Source: Haemonchus contortus
Lineage: Eukaryota; Nematoda; Chromadorea; Rhabditida; Trichostrongylidae
Length of the DNA stretch: 64,000 nucleotides
Assembly (NCBI GenBank): GCA_000469685.2
Contig: LS997566.1
Coordinates: forward strand, 31,552,996-31,616,995
Direction: 5' to 3'
Numbering within the stretch: the first letter of the stretch is position 1; each line of letters begins with the position of its first letter. The notes under the pieces were generated by a model that was given only the letters and a program-made list of their open reading frames with translations, was not told the DNA's origin and did not search any database. Made by a program: the position numbers and the translations under genes. Of this stretch, positions 24,201-32,725 are shown one piece after another.

Positions 24201-25925
24201 CTCAATGAACTATACTTTAGAGGTTCGACAACGCGCACGAGATCGATATTAATTGTGCATTTCCTGGCACTGCTAATTACAGCAACTATGCATTAGAGGT
24301 AAGCCGTCATCAGTTGCCCACAAGTGCGAACATTCGGTTCTCCAAGGATCAGATGAGATGGAATTTGAAGCAAGTGTGAGAGTAAAACTGGCGTAGATGG
24401 CTCAAGAAGTGTACACTGTCACTAAGTGATGTTCTCTACAGATATTCTCCCCAACAGCTCGTTGCTTCCAATTGCATGGAAAGATCGAGGTGGAAAACGA
24501 GGTCTACACTGTCGGTTGTTACGAGGTTTGTTGGATTGTAATGTTAAGGGGGATGAAGACGCTAAATAAATTTGCTGAGTGATCCTACCTTGAAGAAGAA
24601 ACAATTCGTCCGAAAAAAGTGTTTTCCACTGATTTAATGCACGAGGCGTCATCAACAACCAGTGCTGTATCATGCTTTCGACTATAGATGAATGCAAATC
24701 AGGTTTTTGAACACTGATTTGCGAAGCCACCCTCCCCCCCCCCCCCCTTCCCCTAATGCCCCATTGTGTTTTTCAAAGAGATCTTTTCATTTCAGAAAGT
24801 TCCAGTGGCGATTACATCAATATCGTCTGCACATTCGCGTTCTATGTATTTACACATATGCGATGTTGCACCAACTGCCATCTGTTTACCTTAACTAACA
24901 TTCTGCTTATCGTGTTCGCTGAACTCAGTCGTTTTGGAGAAAGATTCTACCGGCTACAAGGACTTTTTGCTTGAGACTTGCTGCTATAGGCTCATGAACA
25001 TGTAATACGCTAAAGAATAAGATGAAAGAGATCAGACGTTTTAGCTTCTGGGCAGTCGTTCTGTAGCGAATCGATCATGAGGAGTTCGGTTTTCAATCCA
25101 GTCCATAAGTGCATAAATCATACTGAAATTGTAAATTAACAAATCCCAATCAAATGAATCTCATTATCCCTAATTTCAAGTTTGTGATTCCGGATGGTTT
25201 TCTCCTGACAGTCTTCCGGAGCGAACTTCATTCGAGTCGTACTTTTTTCCTTACCTTTAGGGCTGACCGACCAACATCTTCATCTTTAGTGAAGGGAAGT
25301 AAAAGCCGTGACTTCTGTGTTTCAGATCACATGTAAGAATAATCTTCTTATGATCAGGGCTCGAAATTCGAGGTTTTATCCGTGCTACCAAGAAGGACAA
25401 GTAATCGACGTTGAAGAGGTATTAAAAATCTATCAACTTGTTTTTGTAGCATAATCACTGTACGATGATCTTCTGCTCTAAACCACTTTCGGAGTCCCTT
25501 CTTCGTTGGCCCTAACAAGCAGTAGCTACAGAATGACCAAAAGAGTTCGTTCTCGAACTATCACTGCGCTCTCAGCATTTCTAAGTTCGTGAATGCATCG
25601 GAATAGGAGTGCGTTTTTTCAGCATAGGTCATGCGTAGTTAATTTTTTCAGCATAGGTCGTGCGTAGTTAAAGCCTTCTACAGAGAAGAAGAAAGAGCGT
25701 GAGCAAGTGGTTCAGCTCGATTTCTTTTTGATTTAGGGTTCATACAGTAGCGGCACAGTAAAACTCCGAATCGTCTGCCCATCTTGCTCAGAACTCTGCG
25801 GTCATCAATATTGCACAACAGATAAATTTGTTGAAGAAGAGCTACTTCATCTCACAAGTGCAGGCATAATGCACAGAACCCAGTCCATTCTAGTAGCACT
25901 ATTGCCATTATTCTTAATCAGTTGA
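9275..25925 (+). CDS. Leishmanolysin-like (M8) zinc metalloprotease paralog 2
   Basis: Exons found by matching splice phases: 9275-9337, 9389-9510, 9717-9824, 10495-10603, [one missing], 11880-11949, 15334-15495, 19229-19298, 19416-19565, 20488-20585, 20657-20782, 23454-23634, 24221-24298, 24442-24525, 25326-25418, 25737-25925. Total is about 567 codons plus the missing exon, normal for the family. Residues 1-18 form a signal peptide ([18 protein letters not shown]). Catalytic features: [11 protein letters not shown] (HEXXH) in the 15,334 exon, EEARRHFNC with the third zinc His and SHWEKRVLE in the 19,416 exon, NELMTG Met-turn in the 20,488 exon. Conserved Cys blocks follow (GCNF, DYCPYFE, GCYE, CPSC.ELCG). 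The tail [22 protein letters not shown] resembles a GPI-anchor signal. All zinc-site residues are intact, so the enzyme could be active if the missing exon (between 10,603 and 11,880, about 35 residues with the family DFLLYV block) exists and the long introns splice. Start chosen as the first Met before the hydrophobic segment. Confidence 0.85.
9829..10494 (+). other. Intron of leishmanolysin paralog 2
   Basis: Between the exons ending 9,824 and starting 10,495. No exon or repeat recognised. The donor used is CCTCC|GTGGGT because it gives phase 2, which joins to the next exon as ...LQLPP-RCKS.... Confidence 0.5.
10604..11879 (+). other. Intron region of paralog 2 where a conserved exon should lie
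   Basis: The family has a block of about 35 residues (Cys, then a DFLLYV-like strand) between the CGRVIAPQ exon and the AYAHHC exon. I could not find it on the + strand here. The largest open frame (11,102-11,542, minus, 146 codons) has no recognisable family. A GC-rich 10,925-11,090 stretch looks foreign to its surroundings but carries no identified ends. Confidence 0.4.
11950..13587. other. Intron of paralog 2: GC-rich and C-tract-rich, unassigned
   Basis: No exon is seen. About 12,440-12,900 is GC-rich and open in several frames at once, which is a composition effect. Segments 12,836-12,990 and 13,405-13,585 appear to be diverged direct repeats of each other (shared words around GTGAGCGG and ACACACTT). 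Polypyrimidine tracts with C-10 (13,310-13,319) and C-12 (13,333-13,344) lie between them. Confidence 0.4.
13588..15125 (-). mobile_element. Tc1/mariner-type DNA transposon remnant
   Basis: Ends AGGGTGTCCCAAAATTAT (about 13,589) and ATAATTTTGTGACACCCT (about 15,107-15,124) are inverted repeats with one mismatch. The minus strand at 14,534-14,722 carries a helix-turn-helix-like piece ([15 protein letters not shown]) of the kind found at the N-terminus of Tc1/mariner transposases; the catalytic domain is not recognisable. It sits in the intron between the 11,880 and 15,334 exons of paralog 2 and itself contains a SINE (13,862-14,163). Confidence 0.65.
13862..14163 (-). mobile_element. tRNA-derived SINE (full head and body)
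   Basis: Read on the minus strand from 14,163, the first 80 nt look like a tRNA: GGGCGGAGGTGGTGTAGTGG gives an A box and GGTTCGAATCCCG a B box, closed by CCCGCCC. It is not called as a functional tRNA because the anticodon arm is not credible. The body continues for another 220 nt. The same body, with the word GACTTGTATGTCGGCTGGCC, occurs on the + strand at 39,035-39,230. Confidence 0.7.
17076..17468 (-). mobile_element. MITE, family M2, inserted in the RTE element
   Basis: The RTE frame reads up to PCEQAG at about 17,050 and resumes with FSIIDHV at about 17,472, so what lies between is an insertion. Its ends GGGGCGTGCGATTCAGGCGT and ACGCGTGAATCGCACCACAC are inverted repeats, and the interior matches the M2 copy at 2,856-3,262. 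A C-13 tract (17,409-17,421) lies near one end. Confidence 0.7.
17525..17758 (+). repeat. Three identical 78-bp tandem units in the RTE reverse transcriptase
   Basis: The units start at 17,525, 17,603 and 17,681, each 78 bp (26 codons) and essentially identical (first unit GAGTAC, others GAATAC). The unit encodes [20 protein letters not shown] plus six residues, which is the RT motif A region. The period is a multiple of three, so the frame is kept although the element is dead elsewhere. Confidence 0.95.
18796..19228. other. Intron of paralog 2, unassigned
   Basis: Between the RTE 3' end and the 19,229 exon. No coding or repeat signature beyond a 24-nt word (TTTCAGTTACCAGTCC) at about 19,079 that recurs at about 19,713, and a C-10 tract at 19,117-19,126. 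Confidence 0.4.
19566..20487. other. Intron of paralog 2, unassigned
   Basis: The exons on either side join in phase 0 (...WEKRVLE then NELMTG...). Within the intron, two open frames on the + strand (19,983-20,207 and 20,220-20,474) are not supported by splice sites or similarity. Confidence 0.4.
20783..21711. other. Intron of paralog 2, unassigned
   Basis: First part of the 2.7-kb intron between the 20,657 and 23,454 exons. A short TG-rich stretch is at 20,935-20,970. Nothing else recognised. Confidence 0.4.
21712..22262 (+). mobile_element. MITE, family M1
   Basis: Left end TACAGAGCTC...AGCGCTCGG with GGATTCGGCCAAACGC, right end GGCCGAATACTTTTGAGCGC then TGCTGTA. Interior words (AGCAAATCTCGCAAAATTTT, TAGACTTCGCTGAAAGCAAA) are shared with 27,529-28,047 in the same orientation and with 6,727-7,262 inverted. 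Confidence 0.75.
22730..23075. repeat. Foldback element related to the one at 3.3-3.6 kb
   Basis: An arm at 22,760-22,860 (containing ACGGCTCTGGCTCCTATCAT and ACAAATTTGAAGTGGGATAG) pairs with the inverted arm at about 22,895-22,990 (GCCCCAATGATAGGCGCCAG). The centre is near 22,880. The inner part of the arms matches 3,395-3,490. The short intervals on both sides (22,263-22,729 and 23,076-23,453) carry no recognised exon. Confidence 0.6.
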
Positions 25926-26640
25926 CAAAGCAAAGTGAATTCATAATCAGTCCAAGAATTGTCCGATCTTTATTTTTTGCTGATGAGCTAAAGAGAAAAC
26001 TTAGAAGTCCATATCGAAGAATGTTAATAATGTGTATCAACATACTTCTGTGTCTTTTCTTGCTTTGTATTCTTGTTGTTCTGTAGAAAGCGAGTCTGTT
26101 GAAATCTACTATTTCCATTTGTTTGCAGAGCAAAAAAAGTGCAAATACATTTTCTGTGAAACAGTCGCATGGCCGTTCGGCTACGCTGGGCTATCCCTCT
26201 CCCAGCGCTGAAGTATCTCACTAACGCCCGGCACTTCTCCTTTCTCGTTTAGTTCTGAAGGAGTGATAGCGGTATTTATCAATACTCTTTTCGTAGCATT
26301 ATCTTTCTGATCCGACATGCTCGGGCTTTCCAGCAGCTCTACCATGCAGAAGGCTTAGTTGTGAACTCTAATACTGTGTTATGACAGGGCACTGTTGTAC
26401 GCGCCATGCCTCCTCTTAAGTTTGAAGCATCCTACGTTTGACTCAAGCGAACGTTCGACCTGGCAAGCTTTGAGTACTTCATCGGATTGGCCTGCACCAA
26501 TACACAGTAATTCCCGCTCCAGCTGCTGTTCCCACTACAGCTGAAAAGTTTCAGGGTCAGAGGACGTGGCGCTCTACTCAACAGTTGCAAAATAAATAGT
26601 TGACAGGATGAGGACAGGAGGAGGGAGATGAGTTTTACCA
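25926..26640. repeat. 3' flank of leishmanolysin paralog 2, homologous to paralog 1 flank
   Basis: Noncoding as far as seen. Sequence from the stop codon to about 26,620 follows that behind paralog 1 (4,539-5,330), with many small differences. Similarity ends close to the word GTTGACAGGATGAGGAC. Confidence 0.65.
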
Positions 26641-26957
26641 TTCCTCAAGTAAAGGTCCGGATTAGTGAAGGTCACAAGGAACACCTGTGGAATCGAAAAG
26701 TGCTTCGTCGGACACCTTGTTGCATTCCAGAAGCGCACATCCTGTTTATATGAAGGCAAACGTCGCGGAACCCTCTGAAAACGAAGTGGAAGCTTTTAAC
26801 CCATGGAATTCAGCTGTTATTGCTCAAGTAGAAAGTATTCTTAGTAGTAATGGATACTTTGAAGGCAACACGAGGATCTGTTTTCCATACAGAACGGCCG
26901 ACGGTGTGAGCCTTATTCTGCTTTTCGTTAATGAAAGAAATGACACGTGAGGTGAAT
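26640..26957 (+). other. Protein-like open stretch, unrecognised
   Basis: An open + frame (26,687-26,953) contains EVEAFNPWNSAVIAQVESIL and ends near FVNERNDT next to a possible donor (CAC|GTGAGG at 26,945). The codon pattern looks protein-like but I do not recognise a family. It lies directly upstream of the Penelope-like fragment and could be an exon of an unknown gene or part of an element. Confidence 0.3.
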
Positions 26958-27450
26958 AACGTCGTGTAGAATTTCCAGCTTGCTATTCGGCTTGTTTTCC
27001 GATTTCCTCCCACATTGAAGGACCTCCTGACATCTTCTCAAATCTACGAAAAACGATGCCGCGAGCAGTTTTGTCGCTTCTGTACATCTGAGTAGATGAG
27101 CAGGATGTGGAGAGAAGTATGTCGTAGAGACGCAAGACCTTTGAAGATTCGCCTGAACGAACATAAAAGAGCGACGGCTAATCCCGTTGCTTAACAAAAC
27201 AGCAGCTTTTCCAGGCACCGTACACTCGAGCATGAGAAAGAGCGCTCCATCTTTCGATGTGAAGGTTTTGCTTAAATTTTTGGGTAGGGGCCTGGAAAGG
27301 AAAATCATGGCAGCATCAAGCCGGAAATCATCGCAAAGGAGGATATGCGTAACCTCCTGAAACTGATTGAAGATAATGCTCCGTCGCCTCAGAAGAAGAG
27401 CGGTGTCCCATTTCTCTTTCAGTTCTCCGTCAATAGGTTCATCCACTTCT
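26958..27450 (+). mobile_element. Penelope-like element fragment with GIY-YIG region
   Basis: The + strand reads, across frameshifts, FPPTLKDLLTSSQIYEKRCR then EQFCRFCT near 27,000-27,085, and after a gap RPLKIRLNEHKRATANPVA and FSRHRTLEHEKER near 27,135-27,250. This order (LLTSS block, Cys pair, then R.LNEH) is that of the C-terminal reverse-transcriptase linker and GIY-YIG endonuclease of Penelope-like elements. Frames are broken, so it is a remnant. A 199-codon frame on the opposite strand (26,928-27,527) is its antisense shadow. Confidence 0.6.
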
Positions 27451-27528
27451 TCCCCAATATTTCCGGTCAGTTTGATAGGATCCGATGTGCTCTGTGTAGT
27501 AAATAATTGTCGACTGATTGTGTTCAAC

Positions 27529-28047
27529 TACAGCAGCACTCAAAATGCTCGGCCAAACGCTCTCACGTTTTCCGTTCTCAACTTTTTTCTTGGCGGAGCA
27601 AATCGAGCAAAATTTTGATATGTTTAAGTAAAGCATATTTCACATTGTTCAACACCACTTGACTGCAAAGCATCAATATCGCATAACTAAGAGCAATATT
27701 GTTGCTGTAGTAGATTTCGCTGAAAGCAAAGTTACTGACGTCTCCAGCTTTTCGCACCTTATGTGCGTTTTTCTCCTTCACTTTCTCCAGCGCTCGTACA
27801 CTTCAGACATGACAAAAGGGGAAGAAATCCTAGAAAAACCTATGTTCGTATTTCCAGTTGATTTTGAGTTCAAGCTCTCTTGCGATATCTGGAAAATGTT
27901 CAGATTACAGGTTAATAGTGAAAAATATTCACACTACACCCATGCTACATATATTGAAATTTCGCGTGATTACATCCACTAGAACAGAAGTTACTGAAAA
28001 GTACGACCGAAGATGCATTTGGCCGAATGCGTTGGAGCGCTACTGTA
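27529..28047 (+). mobile_element. MITE, family M1
   Basis: Left end TACAGCAGCACTCAAAATGC followed by TCGGCCAAACGCTC, right end GGCCGAATGCGTTGGAGCGC then TACTGTA. Same orientation and interior as 21,712-22,262. Confidence 0.75.
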
Positions 28048-29924
28048 TGTTTTGTAAAGGTAAGATCTGAAGAAGGCATTATATGCCGAAAGCTAAACAT
28101 TAAAGTAGAGTATCAAGAGCTCCGAAAATATACACGAAAAACAAGTTGAAATGAAGCTCAGAGATAGAGATAGCATTTTGGAATGTTTTCCCCATGTTCA
28201 AATAGTTTCAAAGCATAAAAACACCTTTCATTTCACAACAGAACAGCACAACACAGAATTCATGGTAGTAATAAATACCAGCCTTCAGACGAGGTAGAAT
28301 CAGCGCACCTATCAACTTCCTCCATACGCTTTGAACGTACAGGATGGATGGGAAGTGACTTTTTCATACAAAATCAAGTAATCGGGATAAATCTGTTCTA
28401 CTATAATTTATTAAATCCTGGATGTCATTAAATGAGAAGGGCATTGATGCAGTGATGAGAAGAAGCTGACAAAATGTTAGAGAAAGGAAAGAATTCTTGC
28501 AGTCGAGGCCAAACCGAATCGTACTCGTCTCCTACCAATGAATTCGTGTTCCTTTTAAAATACGTGCATCAGTTTGATAACTATTTAACAATCGCTCTTA
28601 AGTCGTATAAGAAAAGGTAAAATACTCGTATAACATAGTCATGTAAAGTATTAGATTGAAGCATCCGTGCATTTTTTTTCAGAATCCCAGTGCATTCAAG
28701 GCGAAAAACTCTTGAGGGAACGGGTTACTTTCGGTTATGAGCTGATAAATCTGAAACTTGGCAATTTTCGCTGAAGCATCCAGCAAAGCGTGAGATGACC
28801 TACAAAAATTCCGAATCAAATGCCATTTACCATGGTTTCTGACTGTTTTGTTGTAGTAGCATGTTGACCTTCAGCACTGATCGACTGCGAAGGTTTTGCT
28901 CCTTCCGTGCTGAAATAGCTTCCAATATTACAGTGAAGTCTACTTCCACGGCCTCTTGTTTCTACGAATGTACCTACCGTCTCTTTCGAAAGATTCTTTG
29001 AAATCTAATCGAAAAAAAGACGCACCTTGATGCAGACCAAGCTCCTCTTTTCTTTTCAAAAGACTCTTTGTGTTCCTCCTTTTTTCCTCGAATTTCCCAG
29101 TCGTATGGGTCCGAATACCTATACCTATACTTTCAAGTGATCTATCTCATCCTGTATATGCGCTTGAAAATGTAAACTTTGAACGTGTGTATTATTTGCG
29201 TTCTCACATTGAGTAGGGTTCACGCCAACTTTCATAATAGTAAAAAGCAAATACTTCAATCGTGGCGATTATTCGCTTCTGACAGAGGTTTATACTCTGC
29301 CGTACAGTACAAGATTATTGTATATTGCAGTTCCATATATTATTGACTACCTGAACTTTCCCGCCCTCATGACGTCAACCAGCAGTTCATAAAGGAGCAA
29401 GTAATCAGGGCGCATATAGTAATTCAATGTGCTGAAAATTTGTTTTCACAGTAACTCCAAAAATCTACTCGAGGTGAAAAATACTGGTCAGAAACACGAT
29501 CGTGTCAAGGACGACTGGTTATTGGACAACTTCGGCTACATTATTGGTTTCTCTGTCCGGAAGCGAAGCCTTCAAAGGCACCGTTCACAAAAAAAGTTAG
29601 GGTACCCTTTTTTGACGGGAATCGATAAAACTACTCTAGAATAAAGCGATAACAACGAAAAAAGCGCAAAAAACTATGAACAAAAAGAATTACAAAGGGT
29701 CAAAAAAAGAGCTGGAAAGGGGGGTTGGACGAGTTTCACATTGAAATAACGGCGTGCAATAGCAGACAACACATTGCGTCTCTGGCTATTTGCCAACCAG
29801 CTTATCGACTTTTCACCAACTTCGCACTACTGCGAATGTGGTGAAGGACAATTAGAACTCGTAGTCAGCCTAGCGAGGGGCGGAGGCCCCCCGTCCCCAC
29901 TGTTCCTGCCCTTATGGTGCCCTA
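28048..29924. other. Intergenic, AT-rich, nothing recognised
   Basis: No exon chain, tRNA or repeat ends recognised on either strand. The frame at 29,429-29,644 (+) has no support beyond being open. Confidence 0.35.
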
Positions 29925-30065
29925 CCCAGCCGTTTTCCGACCTCATTCCTGCACAAATGGTATCAGAGGGGCTTCGAATTCAAACCATGTGCAAATTTCA
30001 GAAACCACTTTATCGTGAACAGTGCCTTCAAGCCATGTATCAGCAGACTGGAGCGCCTATTGATC
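29925..30065 (+). repeat. Dispersed repeat, family R1 (partial)
   Basis: Matches 8,905-9,030 (shared CCGTTTTC.GACCT start, AAATTTCAGAAACC core and the sequence after it) in the same orientation. Moderately diverged. Confidence 0.5.
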
Positions 30066-31114
30066 TTCCATTGGGCCGTCTCTACACAATTGTCGAGAGG
30101 AATTTCATGTAGTAGGGGGACACTAGTAGTACCTATTCTGTTTTTTTCTGACTTCGACTCTTTTCGAAGTTTTTCTTCGAGTTTGAATATACGGAGCTCA
30201 GCTCATGAAACTCTACGTGATATACGTTAGGGAATTGAAAAAGCTGTCCCTTGAAATAGCATAGTTTTTGAGCCTTCCCCTTAAATTTTAAGGGATATTC
30301 AGTTGCTCCTAACCATAGCCTATACTCTGTACGACTGTGGTGGCCGCGTTAATTACTTATGAAATTCCAGCTTTACGTGACTCTGAATGAGTACCGTCTG
30401 GATCTCCCTTCCCACACAGCAACCCAGGTTTTCTTCCACGACAAAGGCGTTTTGCATTGCGATGGGTACCGCGTGAAAAGCTCAGTGGAAGGTTTTGACG
30501 ACAACTGGTAGAAAACTCTTCAGATATACTAATCCTATCGGTGCCGGACACCGTACAACTCTTCAGCAACATGATGGTAGGGAGAGCCGAGGGGGCCACG
30601 TTACGGCCTTGCCTAAGATGGAAGATAAGCAGATAGACGTGGATGTCTAACAAGGAAGGTCTTTCAGGGCGTGGGACGCTTTTTGAAAATGGTTATTTGC
30701 ATGGCATAGGGGCATGAGCACTGAGTATAAAACTATGGTTCATTTCCGCTAAATGGCCTTCTGAATGCCAAAAAACGACTGAAAACGATTTTGTCAGAAA
30801 TCGCCGTTTTAACCCACTCAGCGTCGTTTGTTTCATACATGGCGTCGACTTTCCGTACAGTAGAAGGCGCCAGTTGACTGCGCATCGAAAATAACGTGAA
30901 AGGTAGCCAAAAAAGGGGGTCACATGTTGAAAAGTGCGGGGAAGTTTCATATAGCCTCTCCACGGTTAGGCTGCCAGCAGCGTCGGATGGTGTGATGGAT
31001 AGCGATGTGGACTTCGAGTAACGACGACTAGGATGGGTTGGTGGTTCGGAATCTCCGGGCTTTTCCGCTTTTGCATTTTATGCTGCCACCTCCAGATTGG
31101 CTAAATATTGCACC
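30066..31114. other. Intergenic, nothing recognised
   Basis: Several overlapping open frames at 30,357-30,963 on the minus strand show no family pattern and no splice structure. No repeat ends seen. Confidence 0.3.
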
Positions 31115-32285
31115 AGGGCCAAAGCAAGTGCCTGACTGGTCATGGTCGTGACCAGGACCACCCACGCACATAACCTCTACAAGCCGTTGGAATTTCTTGG
31201 GTGACGCACTATCAGTGATCAGTGAAGGAGCTTCCGGGCTCAACACTCCCAGTCCTCCGTTCCTAAGTCCGAGTCCTCCTTTCCTATCCCTCCCGCCTCA
31301 ACTCCCTCACGTAGTTTGTAGTCAAAAAACTCGATATCATACCATCTGGTCTTCGGACATTGTATATACATTGGGACATTGCACAGTCCATACAATTCTT
31401 TGAATGGTATGGACAGTAATGGTTTGATTGTTGTTTTATTTCGACCGATTGGATTCGATGGATTTCGATTTTTTCCTTCAAAACTGATGAAAGGCTCATC
31501 TAATTCCGATGATTTCACCGTTTTTTACCCCAGCGTTGGTCTCGCGCCGTTGAAGGGTTTTTGTCCACTATTCTGGTTGGTCATCTCCATTTCCTTCTCT
31601 CCTCACGATCAGTCACTCATCTTCTGCAGTCACCTTGACTTCAGCGATGTCCTTATTGTTCGTGTCCTGCCAGCACTTCACACGGACGCGAAGTTAGGGG
31701 ATCGTAGGTTGGGAACGGGTATCGCCGAGACCCTTCATCTAGTACTCATCTAGTGATCCGGCGCTAGAACGATTTCCTTCAGGGCTGACAGCTTTTCATA
31801 TCAAGCCTAATGCACATGGATGCTTCAGCAAGAAGATGAATTGAAAGAGTCTGATTGGTTCTCCCACGGGAGTCCGCAGTGGACTCCCAGAGGAAGGTCG
31901 GAATCGGGAATCCTGTTGTCTTTGCATTGACGAACGAGGTCGGGGACAGCTTCCATCAAATAGAAACCATATTATAGGGTTCGGACCCCTCCCTATTACA
32001 ACACTTATTAAGTGTGAATTTAAGTGGCACTTTATACTCCTCGGAGTGTGAAGCCTGGAAGCTCCTCCACTGATAGTGCGTCACACAAGAAATTCCAACG
32101 GCTTGTAGAGATTATGTGCCTGGGTGGTCCTGGTCACGACCATGACCAGCCAGGCACTTGCTTGAAGGGTTTCGGCGATACCCGTTCCCAACCTACGATC
32201 CCCTAACTTCGCGTCCGTGTGAAGGGCTGGCAGGACACGAACAATAAGGACATCGCTGAAGTCAAGGTGACTGCAGTAGACTCCG
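31115..32285. repeat. Two segment pairs in inverted orientation
   Basis: About 31,126-31,222 is the inverted copy of 32,064-32,162 (shared AAGAAATTCCAACGGCTTGT and GGTCCTGGTCACGACCATGA). About 31,629-31,741 is the inverted copy of 32,162-32,278 (shared ATCGTAGGTTGGGAACGGGT). In the right-hand copy the two segments are adjacent; in the left-hand copies they are 400 nt apart. They abut the RTE 5' fragment at 32,286. Confidence 0.75.
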
Positions 32286-32725
32286 TGAGTCCCGATGTGA
32301 AGTTCTTCAGCCGTTCTTCTGGGGCCAATCTTGGCGTTAAAGTCACCGACGATGACCTTGAAGAAAGTGTGGTCTTCTCTGTAGAGCCTCTCCAGATCCA
32401 TATAAAACGCTTCCAACTCCTCTTCTTCGTAGCTCGATGTTGGTGCGTAAGCAACGAAGATGGTTAGAGCTGGGGTTGAGCCACATCTTCTTAATCGCAA
32501 ACGTCCGATTCGGGTTGTCAAGCCTTTGTACGAACCCATGTTCATGGACCAGGGCGTATCGACGAAGACACCTACGCCACTGACGTCTCTGCTGTCGCAT
32601 GTTTCAAGGAACAGATCCTGCCCAGTCTCAAGCACAGCGTGCAGCGGGCGATGCCCTCTCGTTTCGGTCAATGTGGTGACGTCTCACATGATCTTCCTGG
32701 CTTGCATCATCAAATCTTCGATAAG
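32286..32725 (-). mobile_element. RTE element 5' fragment (endonuclease domain)
   Basis: On the minus strand an open frame reads TETRGHRPLHAVLETGQDLF (with the endonuclease Glu), then FVAYAPTSSYEEEELEAFYM, then KVIVGDFNAKIGPRRTAEEL, i.e. the N-terminal half of an RTE apurinic-type endonuclease. It stops matching after ELHIGTHG and runs straight into the repeat at 32,285, giving a 196-codon chimeric frame (32,081-32,671). The rest of the element is absent here. Confidence 0.85.

Noticed and set aside
26928..27527. 199-codon minus-strand open frame
   Set aside because: It is antisense to the Penelope-like GIY-YIG remnant; the + strand has the recognisable motifs.
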